A stretch of 38,048 bases of DNA from a virus, in IMG/VR virus record IMGVR_UViG_3300042113_000148, positions 1 through 38,048 of that record. One strand, written 5' to 3'. Positions 30,194-36,597 of the stretch are shown here, piece by piece. Each line of letters begins with the position of its first letter. Position 1 is the first letter of the stretch. The notes under the pieces were generated by a model that saw only the letters and a program-made list of their open reading frames with translations, was not told where the DNA came from and did no database searches. A program made the position numbers and the translations under genes.

Positions 30194-31249
30194 ATGAACT
30201 CATTTAAGAAAATCGCCCTAGCCATGGTTGCAGCCATGACTATGAGCACCCTTGTTGCAACATCTGCAAGTGCTGCACCGATGTCAATTACGTCTGTAAA
30301 AAAGGCGGGAGCGGCTTCAAATACCTCTCAAGGTAATTCGGCAGCATCACCAATTCTTTTGCCAGTACCGACAGATAACTCTGTTGATACAGCAGATACA
30401 GTTGAATTTGTTGTAACAGTTGATACTGGAACAGTTGTTTCAGTAGTAGCAACAAACGCATCAGTCATTGATGCAGTAGCAACATCTACAGCACCAAAGA
30501 CAGCAACATCTGGATCATCAACATGGTCACAGAATGTTGGAACAGGTACAACATCAACGTTTTATGTATATACTAAAACGACAGCAATTGGTTCAGTAGC
30601 CATTACAAATGGTGGAACCACAACAACTTATTATGTTCAAGGACAAGCAGGCGCTATTGATAAGCTTACCCTAACAGGTGTAGACGCAGCAGCAGCAGGC
30701 ACATCCGTAACTGTTACAATTGGCGCAGTTGACGTATTCGGAAATAAAATTTCTGGAAAGTCAATTTCAGCAATTGCTAATGGTGCAACTTTAGACACAG
30801 CAACAGTAACAACTGGATCTGGTCTAACAAATTTTGGTGTAGCAGAAGTTAAATTTGTTGCTCCAGCAACAGGCCCTGTAACAATCGTTGCATATGCTGC
30901 TTCAGCAGATATGGCAACAGCCGTTACTGGTTTTAGCACACCATCATCTTCAGCAGTTAAGGTAATTGCGGTAAATGATCTTACAGCACAAGTAGCATCT
31001 CTTACTGCACAACTTGCAGCAGCAAATGCCGCTAAAGCGGTTGCCGAGACAGCATTGGCAGCAGAAAAAGCTGCTCGTACAGTAGACTCTGCAACAGCAA
31101 CAGCAGCAATTGCATCAAAAGATGCAGAGATTGCTAAGTTAAAACTTGACAATGCAGCAGCACTAAAGGCCGTGAAGGATTCCTTCAACGCCTTGGCTAA
31201 AAAGTGGAATGTAAAATTCCCTAAAGCAAAGGTTAAGCTATTAAGCTAA
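30194..31249 (+). CDS. Secreted cell-wall/S-layer-like protein with coiled-coil end
   Basis: The 351-residue protein has a signal peptide with Ala-x-Ala cleavage near residue 28. Thr/Ser/Ala-rich beta domains (about 35-255) follow, including an Ig-like segment with SVTVTIGAVDVFGNKISGK. A coiled coil covers about 260-325 (VASLTAQLAAANAAKAVAET) and the end is basic: FNALAKKWNVKFPKAKVKLL. The layout resembles secreted surface proteins of small freshwater actinobacteria, so capture from the host is plausible. AAGGAG lies 11 bases before the ATG. It may coat the infected cell or be virion-associated. Confidence 0.72.
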   Translation: MNSFKKIALAMVAAMTMSTLVATSASAAPMSITSVKKAGAASNTSQGNSAASPILLPVPTDNSVDTADTVEFVVTVDTGTVVSVVATNASVIDAVATSTAPKTATSGSSTWSQNVGTGTTSTFYVYTKTTAIGSVAITNGGTTTTYYVQGQAGAIDKLTLTGVDAAAAGTSVTVTIGAVDVFGNKISGKSISAIANGATLDTATVTTGSGLTNFGVAEVKFVAPATGPVTIVAYAASADMATAVTGFSTPSSSAVKVIAVNDLTAQVASLTAQLAAANAAKAVAETALAAEKAARTVDSATATAAIASKDAEIAKLKLDNAAALKAVKDSFNALAKKWNVKFPKAKVKLLS

Positions 31250-31260
31250 TCTAATTTAAT

Positions 31261-31292
31261 TAATGGGGCAGGCTGAGAGGCTTGCCCCATTA
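31261..31292 (+). terminator. Strong hairpin terminator without U tract
   Basis: TAATGGGGCA (31261-31270) and TGCCCCATTA (31283-31292) form a perfect 10-bp stem with a 12-base loop, 12 bases after the stop of the secreted protein gene. No T run follows, as in many actinobacterial terminators. Its right arm also contains the -35-like TTGCCC of the next promoter. Confidence 0.75.
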
Positions 31293-31310
31293 GTCTATAA
31301 ATGCTAGAAT
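31282..31310 (+). promoter_or_regulatory. Leaderless promoter TTGCCC-17-TAGAAT
   Basis: TTGCCC 31282-31287 and TAGAAT 31305-31310 with TG-C before the -10 box. ATG 31317 lies seven bases beyond. Confidence 0.55.
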
Positions 31311-31316
31311 AGAGTT

Positions 31317-31444
31317 ATGGAAGACTATATACAAGATAAAGTCCGACAGGATATTATAAAAGAGATTAGTAATTTAGAGTTACCATATGAATGGAAACCT
31401 AAAGATGTTATCTCTTATATAATTAGAAAGATAGATAAAAAATA
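31317..31444 (+). CDS. Very small helical protein
   Basis: An ATG frame of about 42 residues that runs to the TAATG overlap with the next gene. It reads as one amphipathic helix and a short turn (VRQDIIKEISNLELPYEW then DVISYIIRKIDKK). It is the first gene of a predicted leaderless transcript. Function unknown. Confidence 0.6.
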
Positions 31445-31642
31445 ATGTTTGATAAACTAAAGAAGTGGTTGACTGGGCAAGAAGATACTTACTCATCCTT
31501 GCTACAAGATCTACCCGCTGAAAGAAAGGTGGCAGTCGTGAAGAAAGCAACAGCAAAAAAGACTCCTGCTAAAAAGAAGCCAGCAGTGAAAAAGCAGGCT
31601 CCTGCTAAGAAGCCAGCGAAAAAGACAACTAAAAAGAAGTAA
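31445..31642 (+). CDS. Histone H1-like lysine-rich DNA-binding protein
   Basis: The 65-residue protein has a short N-terminal part (MFDKLKKWLTGQE) and from residue 33 an almost pure Lys/Ala/Pro tail with AKKTPAKKK, AVKKQAPAKK and AKKTTKKK repeats. Such tails resemble histone H1 and bacterial H1-like proteins that coat and condense DNA. In a phage it may compact its genome, shield it, or compete with host nucleoid proteins. Confidence 0.78.
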   Translation: MFDKLKKWLTGQEDTYSSLLQDLPAERKVAVVKKATAKKTPAKKKPAVKKQAPAKKPAKKTTKKK

Positions 31643-31764
31643 TGTCTCAAGAAGAAAATTGTGGTGTGTCGGGTTGCAGTAATCCTGCAACTCGCATCAC
31701 CTCAACAGAAACTAAATATATTTTAATATGCGATGCTTGTTATGATAACAAGTACCGTACATAA
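31642..31764 (+). CDS. Very small four-cysteine zinc protein
   Basis: A 40-residue frame from ATG 31642 (TAATG overlap). It has CGVSGC near residue 7 and CDAC near residue 30, enough for one zinc site. The gene sits between the H1-like and AT-hook genes. Function unknown. Confidence 0.58.
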   Translation: MSQEENCGVSGCSNPATRITSTETKYILICDACYDNKYRT

Positions 31765-31773
31765 GGAGAAAAA

Positions 31774-31932
31774 ATGTGCGTTGAATGTGGTTGCGAAAAT
31801 GTAGGAAGTGAAACTGGAATGAAAGATATTCCAGGAGGAATTCTTAATGTAGCACGAGACGGAGAAGCAGGATTAACTTTAAATATGACTGCAACTCCAG
31901 AACAAAGAGAAAGATTTATTAATGAGCGATAA
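31774..31932 (+). CDS. Small protein with N-terminal Cys cluster
   Basis: A 52-residue frame with AAGGAG before the ATG. It begins MCVECGCENVGSETG and continues with a glycine-rich middle and a charged helical end. The CxxCxC start recurs in the 28-residue frame at 32145 (MCRNCGDC). It may bind a metal; no family is recognised. Confidence 0.6.
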   Translation: MCVECGCENVGSETGMKDIPGGILNVARDGEAGLTLNMTATPEQRERFINER

Positions 31933-32140
31933 TGGTACAGGAATTGATACTCCGCCAAATAATCAGCCATCTGGTGCAGTAACTTCACAAGAAGCTGGAA
32001 AAAAGAATCCTTCACAGGGTAGATTTAAATCTGGAGTACCAACACAAAGAACTCCAGTTAAGATAGATCGTAATAAACACGGTATTCGTAGAGAAACACC
32101 GCTTGTCCCAAAAAGAAGCGGAAGACCTAAAAAAGTATAA
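31922..32140 (+). CDS. Small AT-hook-like basic protein
   Basis: The 72-residue protein is rich in Pro, Gly, Arg and Lys and ends with LVPKRSGRPKKV, which contains the GRP core and flanking basic residues of an AT-hook, a minor-groove DNA-binding element for AT-rich sequences. The rest is probably disordered. ATG 31922 overlaps the previous gene by 11 bases. Confidence 0.66.
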   Translation: MSDNGTGIDTPPNNQPSGAVTSQEAGKKNPSQGRFKSGVPTQRTPVKIDRNKHGIRRETPLVPKRSGRPKKV

Positions 32141-32144
32141 TTAA

Positions 32145-32231
32145 ATGTGCAGGAATTGTGGAGACTGCACAAAGCAGCATGAGTATAGTACTGATGATGC
32201 TATTGATCAAGTAGAAGTTCTAGGCATTTAA
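32145..32231 (+). CDS. Putative 28-residue cysteine protein
   Basis: A short frame beginning MCRNCGDCTKQ with an acidic end. It repeats the N-terminal CxxCxxC style of the 31774 gene and could be a duplicated or decayed copy. Its length and weak ribosome site make it uncertain. Confidence 0.38.
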   Translation: MCRNCGDCTKQHEYSTDDAIDQVEVLGI

Positions 32232-32263
32232 TATAAAAGTCTAGTTTTAACAATAAAGACATT

Positions 32264-33223
32264 ATGGAACAAGTAATCCCTATTTTTAATTTCAATAGCC
32301 ATGTTATTGGTGGCACAGAGTATCAAGCTAAAACTTTTCATGAAAGAATATTGCCAGACTGTCCTAAATTTAAAGACTATTTGTGTATGATATTACCAGG
32401 TCAAAATTTAAGTGATGATGGTGTTATTCAGTGGGAGGGTGAAATTATATATTGGTTCCACAACCTACCAAGCCAGTTTGATAAAAATGTAACAAAATTC
32501 TTTTTTGAACAAGGTGAAATTGCAGATAAAATTAAATATGTAATTGTTCCTTCTGAATATGCAAAAAATAAATTTTATGAAGAAACTAAATTTCCGCTAG
32601 AAAAAATATATGTAATACCAAATGGCATAGATCCTTTGAACTATAATCCAGAAAAATTTAAAAATGTTGATAAGGTTACAATATCACACTCTTCTGGTCC
32701 AAATAGAGGGATGATGATATTATTAAATTCATTAAAGCACGTTAAGCACGATTTTAAATTAAATATATTTAATGATTTTTATCCAGAGATGTATTTAGAT
32801 GAAGAATTTTTTCATGATGATAGAATTACATTCTATGGTAAAACACCTAGAAAAACTATGTATAAGTATTTAGAGTCTTCGCATCTTCATGCATACCCTC
32901 CAATATTTTTAGAAACATTTTGTATTTCAATTGTAGAGTCTATGAGTGCTGGCTTGTTTCCAGTTTATGGGAATATAGGATCTTTACCAGAAATTGTAAA
33001 TGGCCATGGAATTTATATAGATGATATCAATAATAAATTTGTTCAGGATGGTTATTTTATGGGAGACTTGTATGCTGAAGAGTATGGAAAAATTCTTTCA
33101 GAAGGAATAGAAACTATTTTATCAGGAAAATGGGATCCATTAAAGCAAATAGAATATGTCAATAGTTCCTATGGCTGGGATAACGTAATTAAAAAATGGC
33201 ACGAGTTTCATGAATTATTGTAG
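32264..33223 (+). CDS. GT4-type glycosyltransferase
   Basis: The 319-residue GT-B protein has IGGTEYQA near residue 17 (N-terminal loop), VPSEYAKNKF and VIPNGIDPLNYNPEKF near 105-133 (linker to the second domain), SSGPNRGMMIL near 143, and ETFCISIVESMSAGL near 219-233, the E-x7-E motif that binds the nucleotide sugar. It should transfer a sugar from a nucleotide donor to an unknown acceptor. No ribosome site is obvious. It may act with the GlcNAc-transferase at 225 and the FkbM enzyme at 15252. Confidence 0.85.
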   Translation: MEQVIPIFNFNSHVIGGTEYQAKTFHERILPDCPKFKDYLCMILPGQNLSDDGVIQWEGEIIYWFHNLPSQFDKNVTKFFFEQGEIADKIKYVIVPSEYAKNKFYEETKFPLEKIYVIPNGIDPLNYNPEKFKNVDKVTISHSSGPNRGMMILLNSLKHVKHDFKLNIFNDFYPEMYLDEEFFHDDRITFYGKTPRKTMYKYLESSHLHAYPPIFLETFCISIVESMSAGLFPVYGNIGSLPEIVNGHGIYIDDINNKFVQDGYFMGDLYAEEYGKILSEGIETILSGKWDPLKQIEYVNSSYGWDNVIKKWHEFHELL

Positions 33224-33225
33224 TA

Positions 33226-33255
33226 TTGACAGAATCTAGTATATTATTATATAAT
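33226..33255 (+). promoter_or_regulatory. Sigma-70-type promoter TTGACA-18-TATAAT
   Basis: TTGACA 33226-33231 and TATAAT 33250-33255 with an 18-base spacer. It starts just after the glycosyltransferase gene. A short leader with GAAAGG precedes ATG 33279. Confidence 0.78.
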
Positions 33256-33278
33256 TATATCAAATAGAAAGGTATTTT

Positions 33279-33473
33279 ATGTGGGAAATATTTTTAGTAG
33301 CATTGGGTTTTGCCATAGGAAGATTGCTTGGAACTATAAATAAAGACCAGGACGGCATTGATCAGGCTAATGAAAGGGCGGAAACCATAAGACAATTATG
33401 GTTAGATGCTGAAGAAAAATCTGAAACATGGAAACGTAGATATTTAAATCTTGTTCCAACAGAAAAGGATTAA
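33279..33473 (+). CDS. Small single-span membrane protein
   Basis: The 64-residue protein has one N-terminal hydrophobic helix (residues 3-20, with a Gly-x3-Gly pattern) and a charged cytoplasmic helix rich in Glu and Arg. GAAAGG precedes the ATG. Resembles the 26466 product in plan but is shorter. Function unknown. Confidence 0.62.
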   Translation: MWEIFLVALGFAIGRLLGTINKDQDGIDQANERAETIRQLWLDAEEKSETWKRRYLNLVPTEKD

Positions 33474-33477
33474 ATTA

Positions 33478-33705
33478 ATGAAAAAAAATAATTCAAAAGC
33501 AAGACGTGGTTTAAAAAGAAATGCTAAAAACCTTAGAAGGAAAGCTCGTAAGTCTAATAAAGAACATTACATGATGAAACTAATTAGACAAAAAAATAAA
33601 TTAGATGGAAAGAATATAGAATTAAGTGATGAGGCTAAAGAGTCTTTACAACGTGCATTAGAAGAGTCAATTTCAGAGAATATTGGCGGGATGGAGAGTA
33701 AATGA
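33478..33705 (+). CDS. Small basic helical protein
   Basis: From ATG 33478 the protein has 75 residues with a strongly basic first half (KARRGLKRNAKNLRRKARKS) and an acidic helical second half. The basic region could bind nucleic acid. The longer reading from 33451 overlaps the upstream gene and is rejected. Function unknown. Confidence 0.6.
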   Translation: MKKNNSKARRGLKRNAKNLRRKARKSNKEHYMMKLIRQKNKLDGKNIELSDEAKESLQRALEESISENIGGMESK

Positions 33706-33839
33706 ATAAAAAAATTTTAGCTGCTATATCTTTAGTTGCAGCAATGGCAATAACAACACTAATAGCCTATAAAGCATTAGCTGGATTAGATCAACTAGAT
33801 CTATCTGATCCATTTGAAGTAGATATAGACGACGAGTAA
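33702..33839 (+). CDS. Very small membrane or secreted protein
   Basis: A 45-residue frame from ATG 33702: MNKKILAAISLVAAMAITTLI is a signal anchor or signal peptide, then an acidic tail ending in DIDDE. The N-terminus resembles that of the subtilase (MNKKIVAALVA). Function unknown. Confidence 0.6.
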   Translation: MNKKILAAISLVAAMAITTLIAYKALAGLDQLDLSDPFEVDIDDE

Positions 33840-33858
33840 TTGTACGAGACACTAATAA

Positions 33859-33954
33859 ATGATAGAATTAAGTGAATCAGGTTATATGGAAGAATGGTGG
33901 AAAGACGACGATATTGTATATCCTAGTATTCCATTTATTAATAAATTGCGATAA
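33859..33954 (+). CDS. Putative 31-residue protein
   Basis: A short frame with MEEWWKDDDIVYPSIPF. Three tryptophan and tyrosine residues and a compact length suggest a real but tiny product; its stop lies within the following 9-bp inverted repeat. Weak ribosome site. Uncertain. Confidence 0.4.
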   Translation: MIELSESGYMEEWWKDDDIVYPSIPFINKLR

Positions 33955-33968
33955 TATTAATCGCAATT
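33944..33968 (+). promoter_or_regulatory. Perfect 9-bp inverted repeat (hairpin or operator)
   Basis: AATTGCGAT (33944-33952) and ATCGCAATT (33960-33968) flank a seven-base AATATTA spacer. There is no T run. It lies between the tiny frame at 33859 and the gene at 33990. Confidence 0.55.
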
Positions 33969-33989
33969 AGTGCAGGCGAAAGTGCGGCG

Positions 33990-34391
33990 ATGAGAGAAGA
34001 CATTTCCATTAAAGTCCAGAACACTCGCATATTACCATTGCGATGGCTGGCCAATTACCTATTTGAGCCATTGGCTATGAAGTTCTTTAATATAGGCTTA
34101 CGCAGACATGATGAATTAGATAATATGGGGGCGGAAGAAAGAGTATTCAAGAATGATCTAAAGCTAAAGGTATCCTGGAGACTGTATGAAATACTAAGCG
34201 AACCCTATATGCGTTGGGGTACATTTTATGAATTAGATATGACCAAGATAAAAGAAGATTTAGATGATATGGATTTAAGCGGTCCTGAATGGAATGACTA
34301 TGATGAGAATGGAGTTCCATACTGGGAGAACGCTTGGCAGGAAGATCCAGTTACTGGAGATGCTTGGAGATTAATTAAAAAAGATGTTTGA
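33990..34391 (+). CDS. Hypothetical protein
   Basis: The 133-residue protein has a basic, partly hydrophobic N-terminal half (RILPLRWLANYLFEPLAM) and an acidic, Trp-rich C-terminal half (PEWNDYDENGVPYWENAWQED). The last part resembles the C-terminal acidic tails seen in several phage proteins. No family or catalytic motif is recognised, and no clear ribosome site is seen. It overlaps the next gene by eight bases. Confidence 0.62.
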   Translation: MREDISIKVQNTRILPLRWLANYLFEPLAMKFFNIGLRRHDELDNMGAEERVFKNDLKLKVSWRLYEILSEPYMRWGTFYELDMTKIKEDLDDMDLSGPEWNDYDENGVPYWENAWQEDPVTGDAWRLIKKDV

Positions 34392-34860
34392 TTATCATGC
34401 AGCGATGAAGGCTGGACACAGATACAATGAGATAGTCGCTATGCGACTTAGAGATCATGGAATTGACTGTACCGTGCCTGAATTAACGCTAGTCTCATCA
34501 AAGGAAGAGATAGCCCATATGACCGCCAATGATAAGGATATTATTGTTGGTGAACACGTACTTGAGGTTAAGAGTAGAAATTTAGCTTTTACAGATGACC
34601 CTATGTCATTTCCATATGACGATATGATAGTAGATACTGTATCTGGATATAATCAGAAGAAAACTAAACCTATAGGTTATATAATGATATCTCAGAAAAC
34701 TGGTGGTATGTTTGTTATACCAGATTATACATATATAAATTGGACGCAGGCAGTGCGGTTCGATAGAGAGAGAAAACACGAAGATAATTTTTATTTTGTA
34801 GGTAAACAATATGGTAAGCAATTTGTCGCATTGGTCAACTACCTTAAGAAGGCATCATGA
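34384..34860 (+). CDS. PD-(D/E)XK superfamily nuclease
   Basis: The 158-residue protein has an N-terminal helix with HRYNEIVAMRLRDHG (the Glu typical of this fold), then DKDIIVGEHVLEVKSRN with Asp52, Glu61 and Lys63, the D...E-x-K catalytic set, and PIGYIMISQKTGGM after it. Restriction-type or junction-type nuclease activity is likely, target unknown. It differs from the Hjc-like and Cas4-like nucleases earlier in the window. It overlaps the next gene by four bases. Confidence 0.7.
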   Translation: MFDYHAAMKAGHRYNEIVAMRLRDHGIDCTVPELTLVSSKEEIAHMTANDKDIIVGEHVLEVKSRNLAFTDDPMSFPYDDMIVDTVSGYNQKKTKPIGYIMISQKTGGMFVIPDYTYINWTQAVRFDRERKHEDNFYFVGKQYGKQFVALVNYLKKAS

Positions 34861-35024
34861 CCGAATATTGCGACCATGTCTACCAATATTTAAATGCTGA
34901 TATCTGCCCTAAATGTGGCGAAGTCACCCATGAAATGAATTGGGCGGAACAGAATAAAATTCAGAAACAATGGCTAAAGGATAATCCTAATGCCTGGAAA
35001 GAAGTAGGATGGTGGAGTATATGA
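34857..35024 (+). CDS. Small zinc-finger protein
   Basis: A 55-residue frame from ATG 34857 to TGA 35022-35024. It has CDHVYQYLNADICPKCGEVTH, giving Cys/His-type zinc ligands, and a Trp-rich basic C-terminus. It overlaps both the nuclease and SpeD genes by four bases. Function unknown. Confidence 0.66.
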   Translation: MTEYCDHVYQYLNADICPKCGEVTHEMNWAEQNKIQKQWLKDNPNAWKEVGWWSI

Positions 35025-35545
35025 TTTACCATAAGCACTTATTGGTAAATGCTAAAATAAGTAATCCAGTACAATCAGAGGCTCAGGGAATTGCCTTTTT
35101 GACCAATCTGGTAAATAAGATCGACATGAAAATAATTAAGGGTCCATTTGCATCCTATGTAAATAAGGAAGGCAATAGAGGTCTTACAGGGGTAGTTATG
35201 ATTGAGACCAGTCATATCGCCTTTCATATATGGGATGAGCTTAGACCAGGTTTAATTCAATTTGATCTCTATACTTGTGGTCAACTAGAATTAGATAAGG
35301 TTATATCTATATTTAAAGATACATTTGAAGTAGTCGAATATGACTATGTTCTCTTTGATAGGGAGAATGGATTTGTTGTAGAACAATCAGGGCGGGAGTT
35401 CAATGGAGTAATCCATAACCAATATCCCCAAGGTAAAGATGTACCCAAAGAGATGTTAGATCCAAATATAGGTGTATTCTTTGGAAATAAGACCAAAGCA
35501 GAGCAAGACGCTATATGGTCATCTCAAATTTCATTTGAAGAGTAG
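35021..35545 (+). CDS. speD: S-adenosylmethionine decarboxylase (SpeD type)
   Basis: From ATG 35021 the protein has 174 residues. GLTGVVMIETSHIAFHIWDE holds the self-cleaving Ser64 and His69, and FDLYTCG holds Cys86; these match the cleavage and catalytic residues of bacterial SpeD enzymes. The pyruvoyl enzyme makes decarboxylated SAM for spermidine synthesis. It is longer than typical class 1b SpeD, with an extra C-terminal segment of about 45 residues. No spermidine synthase is seen in the window. ATG 35021 overlaps the preceding stop; an in-frame GTG at 35009 is less likely. Confidence 0.85.
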   Translation: MIYHKHLLVNAKISNPVQSEAQGIAFLTNLVNKIDMKIIKGPFASYVNKEGNRGLTGVVMIETSHIAFHIWDELRPGLIQFDLYTCGQLELDKVISIFKDTFEVVEYDYVLFDRENGFVVEQSGREFNGVIHNQYPQGKDVPKEMLDPNIGVFFGNKTKAEQDAIWSSQISFEE

Positions 35546-36084
35546 CTAATACTTTTCCTACCCCCTCCCATTTTCTCCTCTCTAATAGCCTTATACGGCT
35601 TATTTGATGGAGTAAAGTGGAGCATTGTGGAGTAAAATGGCTATTAATTTACTATCAATTATTATTAATATTTATATTTAGATATATATGTGTAATTGGG
35701 CCATCTCAATATTTAAGACGTAATCCCAATTTGCAGCATATTTAATTCATATTGTCAATACTTTCTGGGAAATTTGTCTATATGTCGTAAATGTCCGATT
35801 TGTCCCACATTCTGGGGCTATAAATATATCCCCGTAAACGGGAAAATTTGCCCACAATTTTGGGAGATTTTGATCTATTTGTATAACATTTTGTTATATT
35901 CTATATACATTTAATTAAATAATTATACATTCTGATCTAATTTTCCCAGATTTTCTGGGACATTTTAATATGCTCCGTAAAAACGAAATAAGGCCCTCAA
36001 TTTTTCCACAAAAATATCCACAGATGTGGATAACTTTATGTTACCTCTGGATAACCTGTGGATATAAATGTATATTAGATTAGT
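35546..36084. other. Noncoding AT-rich region between convergent gene sets
   Basis: About 540 bases lack a gene on either strand. From left to right it holds a pyrimidine tract (35552-35583), TAATAGCC/GGCTATTA arms (35583-35590, 35639-35646) around two direct repeats TGGAGTAAA-TGG (35608-35620, 35628-35640), a long AT-rich stretch, four CGTAA pentamers (35719, 35786, 35833, 35976), a TCCCAG/CTGGGA hairpin (35944-35960), and the DnaA-box cluster. It has the composition expected of a replication origin. Confidence 0.75.
36002..36065. other. Replication-origin candidate: cluster of five DnaA-box-like 9-mers
   Basis: Within 64 bases there are TTTTCCACA (36002-36010), ATATCCACA (36014-36022), TGTGGATAA (36025-36033, an exact reverse match to TTATCCACA), TCTGGATAA (36046-36054, one base from consensus) and TGTGGATAT (36057-36065). 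The first two point right, the other three left; boxes two and three form a palindrome TATCCACA-GA-TGTGGATA. This density is not expected by chance, and the AT-rich stretch beside it could unwind. Confidence 0.72.
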
Positions 36085-36297
36085 TTAAGCTATTTGTTTT
36101 CTTCTAGCTGATTTACTTGATACTTGGGCAAGACCATATTTCCGCCGCCGCTTTAATAATTGAGAATTAGATGTAGCTTTTGATATAGATCTTAGATTAG
36201 TTATATTACCTATACCTTTACGTAGATCTGCTGGTAGCGTTCTTTCGAACGCCGCCAGTTGTCTACAATTAGGGAAGCCTGATGTGTTTGAACTCAT
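36085..36297 (-). CDS. Small basic hypothetical protein
   Basis: The 70-residue protein is rich in Lys, Arg and Ser toward the end (LLKRRRKYGLAQVSSKSARRKQ), as expected for a nucleic-acid-binding tail. Its ATG lies inside the end of the neighbouring gene (29-base overlap). It is the last minus-strand gene before the origin candidate. Function unknown. Confidence 0.58.
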   Translation of the reverse strand: MSSNTSGFPNCRQLAAFERTLPADLRKGIGNITNLRSISKATSNSQLLKRRRKYGLAQVSSKSARRKQIA

Positions 36298-36556
36298 TGC
36301 TTTCCTTGATTCTATCTACTAATTGGTCCAACTTGTATGCTAGGGCTAGACCTTCGGAGACTTCTTGATGTCCCGCCTTGGCTTCATAGATACGAGCATT
36401 CTTTTCTATAATCCAGCAGACGACCTCCATTACTCTGTCAATTGTCCAGTGTGGTTGATTCGCTAGATAATGACCTAGACTCGCTGGATTGAACCAGTGG
36501 TCTTCTACTGAGTTTGCTAGTAGTTCTCCTACTTTCAGTTCTTTTGATTGTCCCAT
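36269..36556 (-). CDS. Helical hypothetical protein
   Basis: The 95-residue protein is predicted to be mainly helical, with WFNPASLGHYLANQPHWTIDRVMEVVCWII near the middle. The ribosome site AAAGGCGGA, ten or so bases before the ATG, is the same type seen before 7609 and 37352. An extended -10 promoter lies just upstream. No family is recognised. Confidence 0.65.
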   Translation of the reverse strand: MGQSKELKVGELLANSVEDHWFNPASLGHYLANQPHWTIDRVMEVVCWIIEKNARIYEAKAGHQEVSEGLALAYKLDQLVDRIKESNEFKHIRLP

Positions 36557-36585
36557 TGTTTCCGCCTTTCTATAGAGAACCTTGA

Positions 36586-36594
36586 ATTATATCA
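36586..36594 (-). promoter_or_regulatory. Extended -10 promoter TGATATAAT (minus strand)
   Basis: On the minus strand TG, A, TATAAT occupy 36594-36586, immediately after the terminator of the Lsr2-like gene. Predicted start near 36579, giving a leader of about 23 bases. Confidence 0.6.
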
Positions 36595-36597
36595 GAA

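Noticed and set aside
30637-31188. 183-codon open frame on the minus strand
   Set aside because: It is the antisense of the Ala/Thr-rich secreted protein, whose codon repetition keeps the opposite frame open. No ribosome site or motif.
33451-33477. Upstream extension of the basic protein at 33478
   Set aside because: Lies within the preceding gene and lacks a ribosome site; ATG 33478 is sufficient.
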